This document shows positions 8,182 through 17,566 of a DNA stretch of 64,000 bases, piece after piece (position 1 is the first letter of the stretch; every line of letters starts with the position of its first letter). The notes below the pieces were generated by a model. The model saw only the letters and a list, made by a program, of their open reading frames with translations, did no database searches and had not been told where the DNA came from. Source of the stretch: Myxococcales bacterium (lineage in GTDB: Bacteria; Myxococcota; Polyangia; Nannocystales; Nannocystaceae); NCBI GenBank assembly GCA_016793465.1, contig JAEUJW010000020.1, positions 97,069 to 161,068 on the forward strand, in the 5' to 3' direction. A program made the translations under genes and the position numbers.

Positions 8182-10527
8182 ATGGAAGAGATCACGGAGG
8201 CGCTGGCCGCCATCGAGGCAGGAGGGGAGTTTGCCGTCGAGCTCGGGCTCGCCGCGGAGGCGCTGCGGGTCGTGGTCCAGGGGGTCGGGCCGCTGCGCTT
8301 CCCGATCCCGGCGGAGATGGCGAAGCAGCTGGGCGACGCGGCCGAGCCGGCGCCGTACGGACGGCGGAGCGAGACGGTGCACGACGCGCGCGTGCGGGAC
8401 ACGGGGCAGATCGAGCGCGATCGGATCAAGATCGATACGCGGCGATTGCGGCGCGCCCTCGCTCCGGCGCTGGGGACGATCCGAGAGCGCCTCGGCATGC
8501 CGGAGGGCGTGGAGCTCGCGGTCGTGCTCGACAAGCTGCTGGTGTACGGGCCGGGGCAGTTCTTCGCGACGCACCAGGACTCGGAGCGGGATGACGCCAT
8601 GGTCGGGACTCTGGTGATGACGCTGCCGTGCAGCCACGAGGGCGGGGCCATCGTGGTCGAGCACCGCGGGGAGAAGAGGAGCTTTGGCGGGGGGCGAGCG
8701 GCGACGGAGGTGTCGCTCCTGGCGTTCTACGCGGATTGTCGCCACGAGGTGAGGCCGGTGCGATCCGGGCACCGGATCGCGCTCACGTACCACCTCCTGC
8801 GCCGCGGGGAGGCGACGGAGCGGCCGCAGATCCGGGCCGCCGCGGTCGAGGAGCTGGTGGCGAGCGTGGCGAGTCACTTCTCGACGCCGGTCCCGCCGCG
8901 GTACGGGCGGGGGACTCCGCAGCGGCCGGATCGCCTGGTCTACCTGCTGGATCACGAATACTCGCAGAAGAGCCTCGGGTGGGACAACCTCAAGAACGGC
9001 GATCGGCTGCGGGCCGCGGCGCTTCGAGAGGTGGCGGGGCGTCTGGATTGCGCGGTGTTCCTGACCCTCGCGGACATACACCAGATCTGGGACTGCGAGG
9101 ACGAGTCGTACGGATACCGTCGGCGAGGCCGCCGCTACCTCGACGACGAACGCGGCGAGGGGGACCACAAGCTGGTCGACCTGATCGACGAGGACGTCGA
9201 GCTCCGCCATTGGATCGACACGGACGGGCGTGTCGAGCCGGACCTGGCGGTGACGCCGACGAACCAGGAGATCTGCTTCACGCGGCCCTCGGTCGAGATG
9301 GATCCGTTCGAGTCCGAGTACGAGGGGTACATGGGCAACTCCGGCAACACCATGGAGCGCTGGTACCACCGGGCCGCGATCGTGATGTGGCCGCGGGCCC
9401 GCGGCTTCGTGATCCGGGCCAAGATGGCGCCGGCGTGGGCCGTCGACGTGCTCGCCGCGCTGGTCAAGACCGGGGCCGTCGACGAGGCCCGTGGGCGGGC
9501 GCGCGAGCTCGTGCCGTTCTGGAAGGAGGTGGCGCCGGCGGTCGAGGGCGCGGCGTTCGTGCCGCGGCTGCTGAAGGCGCTGGTCGGGATCGCCGAGGCC
9601 GAGCCGGCGCTCGAGCTGCTGGCGCCGCTGGGTCCGCATCGACTGGGCGAGCGGGCGTTGCCGACGTTTGTGGCGCTGGTGGAGCGTCACGGCCTGGCGT
9701 GGGGGCAGCGCCTGTTCACGGCGTGGGCCCAGGCCGTACGTCATGACACGCCGCCGTGGCGCGCGTCGCTGCCGCGGCTGTGCGAGGCGCTCACGGCCGC
9801 CGGCGGTGAACACGGGCGGGGGCTCGCGTCGTGGCTGCTGGCGCGGGAGGTGGACGTGTTTCGGCAGCGGCGTGGCGAGGAGGGGGGCGGGCGGGCCGCG
9901 TTCGCGGAGGAACTCGCGGAGCGGCACCTGGGCGACATCGCGGCGCTGCTCGCGGCGGCGGTCGTGATCCCGGCGCCGGCGCTCCGCGACGAGCTCGTCG
10001 GGGTGCTCGTCGCGCCCGCGACGGGGCTGCCGCTGGCGACGGCCGGCGTGCTGCTGCGCAAGCTCTGCGAGGGGCGGACGCCGACGGAGGTGCAGGCGCT
10101 GGGGCTGCAGGCGCTGGTCGGCCACGTCGTCGGGGCGCTCGCGGCGGCGCTCGCGGCGCCGGAGCGAGATCCGAACGACTGGACGATCGAGCCGCCGACC
10201 GGATGCGCGTGCGAGCTGTGCCAGGAGCTCGCGGTGTTCCTGCGCGACCGGGAGCAGCGGCGGTGCGGCTGGCGGCTCGCGAAGGAGCGACGGCAACACG
10301 TGCACCACAGGATCGATCTGAACCGCCTGCCGGTGACGCACGAGACGATCCGCCAGGGGAGCCCGTATACGCTCGTGCTGACCAAGCAGGCGGCGCTGTT
10401 CGAGCGGGCAGCGGCGAAGCGGGCGGCTTACGTGGAGCTCCTCGCGTGGCTCGAGGGGTCGCGCGGGGTGTTCGTCGCCGGGCCCGCGCCGGGGCCGAAG
10501 CCGAAGCGGGGGCGCAGCGCGGCCTGA
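8182..10527 (+). CDS. 2OG-Fe(II) oxygenase family protein
   Basis: 781 residues from ATG 8182. The frame is open further upstream, but the DNA there is AT-rich and noncoding in character, so that extension is rejected. Residues 115-205 carry the prolyl 4-hydroxylase-type signature: FFATHQDSE (iron ligands H131 and D133), GTLVMTLPCSHEGGAIVVEH, YADCRHEV (H188, third iron ligand) and GHRIALTY (R198, 2-oxoglutarate carboxylate). The long C-terminal part (to 781) is helical and unassigned, with a CACELC cluster near residue 675 that could bind metal. Large proteins of this kind occur in myxobacteria and fungi; their substrates are not established. The next 90 bp lead directly to the left boundary of the mobile island. 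Confidence 0.8.
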   Translation: MEEITEALAAIEAGGEFAVELGLAAEALRVVVQGVGPLRFPIPAEMAKQLGDAAEPAPYGRRSETVHDARVRDTGQIERDRIKIDTRRLRRALAPALGTIRERLGMPEGVELAVVLDKLLVYGPGQFFATHQDSERDDAMVGTLVMTLPCSHEGGAIVVEHRGEKRSFGGGRAATEVSLLAFYADCRHEVRPVRSGHRIALTYHLLRRGEATERPQIRAAAVEELVASVASHFSTPVPPRYGRGTPQRPDRLVYLLDHEYSQKSLGWDNLKNGDRLRAAALREVAGRLDCAVFLTLADIHQIWDCEDESYGYRRRGRRYLDDERGEGDHKLVDLIDEDVELRHWIDTDGRVEPDLAVTPTNQEICFTRPSVEMDPFESEYEGYMGNSGNTMERWYHRAAIVMWPRARGFVIRAKMAPAWAVDVLAALVKTGAVDEARGRARELVPFWKEVAPAVEGAAFVPRLLKALVGIAEAEPALELLAPLGPHRLGERALPTFVALVERHGLAWGQRLFTAWAQAVRHDTPPWRASLPRLCEALTAAGGEHGRGLASWLLAREVDVFRQRRGEEGGGRAAFAEELAERHLGDIAALLAAAVVIPAPALRDELVGVLVAPATGLPLATAGVLLRKLCEGRTPTEVQALGLQALVGHVVGALAAALAAPERDPNDWTIEPPTGCACELCQELAVFLRDREQRRCGWRLAKERRQHVHHRIDLNRLPVTHETIRQGSPYTLVLTKQAALFERAAAKRAAYVELLAWLEGSRGVFVAGPAPGPKPKRGRSAA

Positions 10528-10617
10528 GGAGCACTCGCGGTGCGGTGCGGTCGGGCGTTGCACGACACGACGTGCGAGGACAGTGACGGCTGTACGCGCC
10601 GTCTGATCGATGTAGGG

Positions 10618-10633
10618 TCACTGCTCGAAGCAG
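10618..10633. repeat. Left boundary repeat of the integrative element (attL-like)
   Basis: TCACTGCTCGAAGCAG matches 15 of 16 bases of the copy at 15799-15814. Read on the minus strand both encode the same end, C-F-E-Q-stop. Between them lie a tyrosine recombinase and DNA of lower GC, as expected for core sites at the ends of an integrated element. Confidence 0.6.
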
Positions 10634-10634
10634 G

Positions 10635-10693
10635 ACGACGCGGACTTCACAACCACTTGTCAGCGCTCGCCTTTCGCCACAAGTCCGCGTCGT
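10635..10693. repeat. 13-bp inverted repeat just inside the left boundary
   Basis: ACGACGCGGACTT (10635-10647) is repeated as its exact complement AAGTCCGCGTCGT (10681-10693), 33 bp apart. It begins one base after the boundary repeat. It could be a recombinase/excisionase binding arrangement or a bidirectional transcription stop for the rhuM-family gene ending at 10794. Confidence 0.5.
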
Positions 10694-10793
10694 ACTTCAC
10701 GAATTCGTCCAGGGTCTGAACTCCCGCGAGTGCCCGAATCTCTCGGGAGTCAGCCCACCTCTTGGAGAACTGGTGGAGGAGCGCCTACGGCGC

Positions 10794-11891
10794 CTATGTA
10801 CGATTGCTCGCCCGCCTCGTCCGTGTCGACGTCGGCGCGCGCCCTGGCTGGGGCTCTCCACGTTCGAGTGCCATGGGTCCGCGGCTGGCGAATCGCTTCG
10901 ATTCTTCCACCATACGGTCAAAGTCGGATACGAATTCTGCATCCTGCTGCTGGCGGTAGATATCGTACTCCGCCTCGGCTTTCAGTTTGGCTTCGAGGGC
11001 ACTGACCTTCCCCCTGTCCACGAGGATGGGATAGCTGGACAGCTCGAGGAAGCTGTTCAGAAAGTTCGCCCAGTCCGACATTTTCGTCAGGATACCACGC
11101 TGTGAGCGATTCTCGGCGAGATCCAAGTAGGCAGACACGATCCGGTTTAACTCCCGGACGTGCGCCTCGTCCAGGTAGTTCTTTGCCACGGTCACGTCAG
11201 ACTTCAGGATCTTGCCGTTGGGTGCGTGCTTCCAGGTGGTGAGTCCCATGAAGAGTTTGGTCGCATCCGCGGAAGCGTAGATGAGTTCTGCTGCGGTCTG
11301 GCCGGTGATCGCCCAGTGGAGCTTGTTCTGCACCGACGCAAAGAACTCGCGTGTGAGCGGCGAGTGCGCGTCGTAGTCAGCCGCGAGCGCATATATGTCC
11401 GTGATCTTCTGGTAGAAGCGACGCTCGCTCGCACGGATCTCGCGGATCCGCTCGAGCAGGTCGTCGAAGTAATCCTTGCCAAAAGCACTCTTGCCCTGCC
11501 TGAGCCTTTCGTCGTCCAGGACAAAGCCCTTGATGATGAACTCGCGCAAAGTCTGCGTGGCCCAGATGCGGAACTGCGTCGCCTGGTAGCTATTCACGCG
11601 GTAGCCGACCGCGATGATTGCATCGAGGTTGTAAAAGAGAGTTTTGTAGGTCTTCCCGTCAGTGGCAGTTATTTCCAAAATGGAAACTACTGCGTCCTCG
11701 GCCAACTCCGCGGCCGCGAAAATGTTCTTCAAGTGCTTGGCGATCGCTGGAACACCGACACCGAACAGCTCTGCGAGCGACCTCTGGGTCAGCCAGGCCG
11801 TCTCGTCCTTGATGAGAACACCGATCTTCACGCCGCCGTCGGGGGCCGTGTACAGCAGGAACTCGGATTCAAGACGCCTGACGTCGCTCAT
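10794..11891 (-). CDS. RhuM family protein
   Basis: 365 residues. The N-terminal half matches the RhuM family of genomic-island proteins: a winged-HTH-like TAWLTQRSLAELFGV with VPAIAKHLKNIF, then YNLDAIIAVGYRVNSYQATQ, FRIWATQTLREFIIKGF and FGKDYFDDLLERIREIRASE. The C-terminal half is helical (SDWANFLNSFLELS; AEYDIYRQQQDAEFVSDFDR). The first HTH and the 'sequence-matching' middle resemble phage antirepressor-type DNA-binding modules. RhuM was named for a Salmonella island gene, and homologues are frequent on mobile islands and near Fic or restriction genes; the biochemical function is not known. Its ATG overlaps the stop of the upstream HEPN-like gene by 4 bp (ATGA), so the two are translationally coupled. 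Confidence 0.9.
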   Translation of the reverse strand: MSDVRRLESEFLLYTAPDGGVKIGVLIKDETAWLTQRSLAELFGVGVPAIAKHLKNIFAAAELAEDAVVSILEITATDGKTYKTLFYNLDAIIAVGYRVNSYQATQFRIWATQTLREFIIKGFVLDDERLRQGKSAFGKDYFDDLLERIREIRASERRFYQKITDIYALAADYDAHSPLTREFFASVQNKLHWAITGQTAAELIYASADATKLFMGLTTWKHAPNGKILKSDVTVAKNYLDEAHVRELNRIVSAYLDLAENRSQRGILTKMSDWANFLNSFLELSSYPILVDRGKVSALEAKLKAEAEYDIYRQQQDAEFVSDFDRMVEESKRFASRGPMALERGEPQPGRAPTSTRTRRASNRT

Positions 11892-12655
11892 CGATCCTCG
11901 CTCTCCTGGCCGCTTATCCTCCGTGTGTCTTCGCCGCGACTACACGCCGCAAGCGCTTGAAGCTGTATCATTGATAGCCAAGTGCACAGCCAATTCAGGA
12001 ACCCTGGCGTTGCGACGATAACGCGGTTTTCATCTCTGAATACGATACCCGCGATGCCTGGCGAGAACGTTCCGTGGGATAATGAATTTCGGATGCGGCG
12101 AACATAATGACCATTCAAGAGCTTCTTGACTTGGCCTGCGCACTGGCCCCTCGCTCGGGAACTTTCGTGAATCATTTTATTGAGGTATCCCTCCCGCATA
12201 TAGACCAATGCCACGTACATCCGCAGGACGAGCGAACCGTGGACGCTCATCCGTACTTTGAGTGGAAGTGGTCGATTGATTGCTTCATCGAACGGAGTCG
12301 TCGGGAGGCCGTTTTTGCGGGTGTCGAGACGCCCTGCCAGGGCGAACCAGAATACGCCGTTCGATAATTCATCGACACCCTGAGCGCATGCTAATGGGGT
12401 ACGAGATAATTCTTGCAATAATTCTTCGCCGGTTAACCGTGTGGCGAGATCCTCGAGCAGGACTCGACATCTCTGTACTTGTTGGCAGCCGTCGTTGTCA
12501 GCGATGGCCGTTCGTATGTCCTCTAGTTCAGTGGCTGGAACGCTACCGCCGATCATCTTTGTGACGTTGAGCCCAAGCGGAGGCCCCTCGTCTGGCATTC
12601 CGAAAATGCGATAACAGTCTCGCAGCAGATCTCCGATCTCATCAGGTTCAGTCAT
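11888..12655 (-). CDS. HEPN-like protein, candidate RNase toxin, coupled to RhuM
   Basis: 255 residues from the ATG at 12655, chosen because a good promoter ends 13 bp upstream; a longer frame reaches 12769 but would run through that promoter. The protein is mostly helical. Near the C terminus it carries RRIRNSLSHGTF, giving R189-N190-x3-H194, the R-[NDH]-x(4-6)-H signature of HEPN-fold ribonucleases seen in many toxin-antitoxin and abortive-infection proteins. A hydrophobic helix follows (FLNWLCTWLSMIQLQAL). No close family is recognised. The stop overlaps the start of the RhuM-family gene, and a MerR-like regulator lies 64 bp upstream. A toxin or abortive-infection role is inferred from motif and setting. 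Confidence 0.7.
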   Translation of the reverse strand: MTEPDEIGDLLRDCYRIFGMPDEGPPLGLNVTKMIGGSVPATELEDIRTAIADNDGCQQVQRCRVLLEDLATRLTGEELLQELSRTPLACAQGVDELSNGVFWFALAGRLDTRKNGLPTTPFDEAINRPLPLKVRMSVHGSLVLRMYVALVYMREGYLNKMIHESSRARGQCAGQVKKLLNGHYVRRIRNSLSHGTFSPGIAGIVFRDENRVIVATPGFLNWLCTWLSMIQLQALAACSRGEDTRRISGQESEDR

Positions 12656-12668
12656 TGTTGAGTAATTG

Positions 12669-12698
12669 AGTGTAACACCACTCCGCGCTGCTCGACAA
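12669..12698 (-). promoter_or_regulatory. Promoter of the HEPN-RhuM operon
   Basis: On the minus strand TTGTCG (12698-12693) and TACACT (12674-12669) are 18 bp apart and the HEPN ATG (12655) follows after 13 bp, giving a leader of only a few bases. It lies between the MerR-like gene stop (12720) and the HEPN start. Confidence 0.5.
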
Positions 12699-12719
12699 GA
12701 TATCCCGTGCCGACGCTGG

Positions 12720-12992
12720 CTATGACGTCGTGAAGTCGCCTCGCGCAAGGGCTGTACGAACTTCCTCAAACGTGTACCCTGCCTCTAATTTATCGGCGAT
12801 CCACCGGGCTTGAGCTGGGGCATGGACCGGCCACCGGGCGCTGGTCCCATGGCGTCCGCCATGCACGACCCGAGGTACGGGCAGCAGTTCACGCTGTAGC
12901 CACATGTAGATCGTTGAACGGACGCGTCGGGCGGCCTTGCAGACCTGCTCCGTGGTTGCCCACTCGGTGGGGCTGCGGCCGCGTTTGGGCAT
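12720..12992 (-). CDS. Small MerR-like helix-turn-helix protein
   Basis: 90 residues from ATG 12992. The sequence TTEQVCKAARRVRSTIYMWL is a MerR/excisionase-type winged HTH, followed by a basic wing (VVHGGRHGTSARWP) and a closing helix, WIADKLEAGYTFEEVRTAL, as in small MerR-fold proteins. There is no effector domain. It ends 64 bp before the HEPN gene with that operon's promoter between them, so it may control HEPN-RhuM. As an element gene beside a tyrosine recombinase it could equally be an excisionase. Confidence 0.65.
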   Translation of the reverse strand: MPKRGRSPTEWATTEQVCKAARRVRSTIYMWLQRELLPVPRVVHGGRHGTSARWPVHAPAQARWIADKLEAGYTFEEVRTALARGDFTTS

Positions 12993-13112
12993 GAGGGAGG
13001 GGAGTCTACCCACAGCGCGATCTTGGTTCTTGAAACTGGCGCCTCTGTATCGGACAGTCCAGCGGACAGTCCAATGGACCACAAAACGCCGTGCAACCCC
13101 AGAGACGAGGCG

Positions 13113-13283
13113 ATGACCATGGCAGGCGACCGACCGCAAGACGACCCACCGATGCACTCCGCCACCTTCCACCTGGACGATGGCCGCTACCTCGTGCTGA
13201 CACGGCTCGAGCTGTTCAGCGCCGACCGGGTCCTGCTGCGACGGGCGAACCTCGCCCCCATGTTGCGGGAGGAGCCGAGATGA
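13113..13283 (+). CDS. Small hypothetical protein of the island
   Basis: 56 residues from ATG 13113; in-frame starts at 13074 and 13023 are possible. The core ATFHLDDGRYLVLTRLELF looks like a short beta-strand pair and is followed by SADRVLLRRANLAPMLREE. Its stop overlaps the ATG of the next small gene (ATGA at 13280-13283), which supports both as real and coupled. Function not recognised. Confidence 0.45.
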   Translation: MTMAGDRPQDDPPMHSATFHLDDGRYLVLTRLELFSADRVLLRRANLAPMLREEPR

Positions 13284-13525
13284 GACGGCGTCGCGCGAAC
13301 TGGACCCCTGCTCACCGCGCGTACCGGGGCACCTGGATGAGCGAGGACGAGTACATCGCCGACCAGATCGCCGAGCATCTGCCGCCATACCTGACCTGGC
13401 TGCTGGCGTGCTGCGATCCCGGGCGGCTCCGAGAGGGCTATGAAGCCGGCAAGCTCCGGATCTGGTCGAGACCCCATCCTCGCCAGGCGGGACGCGTGTG
13501 GGTTTTCGAGACGCTGCGGTCGTAG
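13280..13525 (+). CDS. Small hypothetical protein of the island
   Basis: 81 residues, ATG overlapping the upstream stop by 4 bp. It has a basic start (MRRRRANWTPAHRAYRG), then DEYIADQIAEHLPPYLTWLL, a helix that could pack or be membrane-adjacent, and a C-terminal strand pair (KLRIWSRPHPRQAGRVWVF). Its size, basicity and partner suggest phage- or plasmid-type accessory genes such as recombinase helpers, but no family is recognised. Confidence 0.5.
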   Translation: MRRRRANWTPAHRAYRGTWMSEDEYIADQIAEHLPPYLTWLLACCDPGRLREGYEAGKLRIWSRPHPRQAGRVWVFETLRS

Positions 13526-14672
13526 CAAGGACTCCAGCAGGGTTCGTGACGATCCACGATTGGGCCATGCTCGCCGTCGTCATGAACGACCACTCGCTGA
13601 TCCAGGCGACCTCGAACGCGATCCACTGCACGGCGTACAGCAAGGGCGCCATTTGGGGCTCACGCGGTCGCCCCGACCGCCGCCATCGTCGTGGTCAGTG
13701 TTGTCGCCCGCGAGAGGGCGGTGGGGCGTGCCATCCTCGGCGCCCCGGTGTGCGCCACTCGCCGGGTGCTCCGTGTAGCCCATGTCTTGGCGACGACAAG
13801 CGCCATGCGCGTCGCCAACATTATGGGCCCTCCACCTGTCGTCTGGCGGGCGTCTGACGCGTGGGAGGTGGGTTCCTGCTGGCAGGTGGCACCCAGCAAG
13901 CTGCGCTCTGGCAGGGTTCGAGCCGCCAACACGGTGATCACAGGCGGCCGAGCATCGCCCACCGAGACGTCGCGGTCGTCACCGACGAACTCGACCGTCA
14001 GGTCCCGGCTTGCGATCGTCATCTCGCGGTCCGCGATGACTGACAGGTACCGTCTCCCTGCAGTGCGGCGACCGTCCGCGCCAGAGCAGGGATCCGCGGA
14101 CGGCGACGCACCGGCGCCGCTCTCGCGCCGCGAACCGCGAAGCAACCCGCGGGTACCACGGCGGTTGCTCGGGTGCGGTGTTGCACTCGCCGCCCAGCAT
14201 CAACGACGGGCCGGCCATGTTCGATGCCGTCGCGCAGAGCACCGTCAACGCGGCCCTGGCCACCATGTTGGGATCAGTTGGTACTTCGTGTGGTCCATGT
14301 CCACCAACGTCACCCAGAGATGGGCTACGCCGAACGACATCGACTTGGCCATGGACGTGGCGACGGCCAGGCTGACGTCACGATCCATGACAGCCTGGGA
14401 CAGCACTCCGTACGACCTGTCCGGAGAGACAGCCACGTGATCTCCGAACATCGGCCCGATTCTGTCGTGAGGTCGCGCGACGCGACCAGCTACTCCGCTG
14501 CTCACCGTGCGAGAGGTGTCCGTACTGCTCACCACGAGCAGGGTTGCGTGTACTCCAGCCTCGATCACGGCCAGATTCCTTGCGTGCTGCGTATCGAAAG
14601 GAGCCTTCACTTCGACCGCCGAGTCATCGCACAATGGCTCTCGGCGAACAGTGCGAGCGCAGGAGGTCACCC
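13526..14672. other. 1.1-kb stretch of degraded coding-like DNA without a clear gene
   Basis: No intact gene of normal codon use is present. On the minus strand short protein-like pieces follow each other in changing frames: NLAVIEAGVHATLLVVSS and SMSFGVAHLWVTLVDMDH (14670-14245), then VARAALTVLCATASNMAGPS (about 14266-14140), then DLTVEFVGDDRDVSVGDA (within 14145-13660), then APLLYAVQWIAFEVAWISEW (about 13650-13590). The joins fit frameshifts in one decayed minus-strand gene, but the plus strand also reads plausibly in places, so this is uncertain. Confidence 0.35.
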
Positions 14673-15737
14673 ATGATCAAGCTGCGCCCGTGGAAGGGAA
14701 GCAAGAATGAGTTCGAAGTCGACGTCATCGTCAACGGCCCCCAGGGCCGGGCCCTGCGCAAACGCGTCAAGGCGCCGGTCACCGGAAAGTCCAGCGCGGA
14801 GCGATGGGCTCGCGCGCTCGAGCAGGAGCTGCTCTCGCAGCTCCTCGCCCCCGAGCCCGCGCCCGAGAAGCCGCCCGCCCCGACGTTCGAGGAGTTCGCC
14901 GCGATCTTCCTCGACCTCTGCCGGGCCAACCGCCTCGGCGTGAACACGCTGATGAACTACGAGATCCACCTGCGGCACTATCTGGTTCCGGTGCTCGGCA
15001 AGCGCCGGCTAGACCAGATCCCGCCGGCGGACATCACGAGGATCAAGTCCTCGCTGTCCGCGAAGTCGCACAACACCGCGTGCGAGGTGCTGAAGACCCT
15101 GCGGCGGGTGTTCAACGTGGCCATCGCGCAGAAGCACATCACCGGCGAGCCGGTGGATCTCGAGATCCCGCGGCGGCTCCGCAAGGCCGTGGTCGCCTAC
15201 GACGCCGTCCAGCAGGCGGCGCTGCTCACGGCGGCGCGCGAGCTCGGGCCGTTCTTCGAGCTCGTCGTCCTCCTCGGAATCGACGGCGGCCTGCGCCGCG
15301 ATGAGATCGTCGGGCTGCACTGGTCGGACATCAACTTCGGCCAGGGCTTCCTTGTCGTCCGGCACAACATCGTCCGCGGCAAGCTCGACGCGCCGAAGGG
15401 CCGCACCGAGGACGAGGTCGCCTTGACCGGCCGCCTCACCGCCGCGCTCAAGGCGTACCGGCACGACGCCGGGCCCTACGTGCTCACCAACAGGCACGGC
15501 GGGCACTTCAGCGAGCAGGACCCGACCGCATGGATGGAGCGCATCACACGCCTGGCGGGGCTGCCCTGGCACGGGACCCACGTCCTGCGGAAGACCTGCG
15601 GGACCCGCATCGCCGACGGTGGCGGCGGGGTCGCGGCTGTGGCCGCTCACCTCCGCCACAAGGATCTGCAGACCGCGAGCCGCTACATCGACCGCCGCGG
15701 AGCGAGCTCCCGTGCGGTCAACGCGCTGGAGAGCTGA
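14673..15737 (+). CDS. Tyrosine recombinase / phage-type integrase
   Basis: 354 residues from ATG 14673, which has an AGGAGG at 14661-14666 six bases upstream; the frame is open further upstream but lacks a ribosome site. Residues 70-165 form the SAM-like core-binding domain (TFEEFAAIFLDLC, LMNYEIHLRHYLVPVLG). The catalytic domain has R208 in GGLRRDEIVGLHW, H303 and R306 in THVLRK, H329 in LRHKD and the nucleophile Y338 in ASRYID: a complete set. It faces the right boundary repeat 62 bp beyond its stop, the usual arrangement for an integrase next to its attachment site. It would insert and excise the 5.2-kb element. Confidence 0.93.
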   Translation: MIKLRPWKGSKNEFEVDVIVNGPQGRALRKRVKAPVTGKSSAERWARALEQELLSQLLAPEPAPEKPPAPTFEEFAAIFLDLCRANRLGVNTLMNYEIHLRHYLVPVLGKRRLDQIPPADITRIKSSLSAKSHNTACEVLKTLRRVFNVAIAQKHITGEPVDLEIPRRLRKAVVAYDAVQQAALLTAARELGPFFELVVLLGIDGGLRRDEIVGLHWSDINFGQGFLVVRHNIVRGKLDAPKGRTEDEVALTGRLTAALKAYRHDAGPYVLTNRHGGHFSEQDPTAWMERITRLAGLPWHGTHVLRKTCGTRIADGGGGVAAVAAHLRHKDLQTASRYIDRRGASSRAVNALES

Positions 15738-15798
15738 CGGAGGCGCGGCTGCGGTCGCCTTCAACCCACCGTAACCCAAACCCTATTTTCTCTTACTT

Positions 15799-17175
<1,377 letters not shown>

Positions 17176-17183
17176 CGATCGCG

Positions 17184-17212
17184 ATGCTAGGAGGGGCATC
17201 TCGGGGATTCAA
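17184..17212 (-). promoter_or_regulatory. Leaderless promoter of the DUF4215 lipoprotein gene
   Basis: On the minus strand TTGAAT (17212-17207), a 17-bp spacer, TAGCAT (17189-17184), then 8 bp to the ATG at 17175. The rest of the divergent gap to 17566 holds a second -10-like box, TATACG at 17554-17559, 7 bp before the FKBP gene; nothing else was seen in it. Confidence 0.5.
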
Positions 17213-17566
17213 GCCAGGACAGCGGCGCGGATCTTCACCGTGCGAGAGAGCACTTGCGAACACTTCGTAATTCGCGGAGGACGGCGCGAGCGATGCGGCG
17301 CGGCGCGGCGCGACCGTCGCGGCGATCCGCGGGCGACGCGGCCGATCGCCGGGCTCGCCGTGCGGGCCGCGCGGGCGCCCGCGGGGACCGGCGGGCGCGG
17401 GCGGCGGCGCGTCGCGGGGGCACGCGCGGGCACACGGGGGCCGCGCGGGAAGGCGCGAGGCCTGTGAAAGGCCGCACAGCGCCCTCGCGGGGACCCGGAC
17501 GATCGGCGACGCGGCGCTCGAGGGGCGATGATGCGCGCCCGGTGAATTTGCGGTATACGACGCCGC

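Larger units (their letters stand above)
10634..15798. mobile_element. 5.2-kb integrative element with tyrosine recombinase and HEPN-RhuM cargo
   Basis: Bounded by the 16-bp repeats at 10618 and 15799. It contains, from left: RhuM-family and HEPN-like genes (minus), a MerR-like HTH gene (minus), two small coupled genes (plus), about 1.1 kb of degraded sequence, and a tyrosine recombinase pointing at the right end. Base composition is clearly less GC-rich than both flanks, most of all over the RhuM-HEPN pair. There are no structural, replication or conjugation genes, so mobility would depend on the recombinase and perhaps a helper. The insertion site is the 3' end of a protein-coding gene, not a tRNA. 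Confidence 0.65.
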
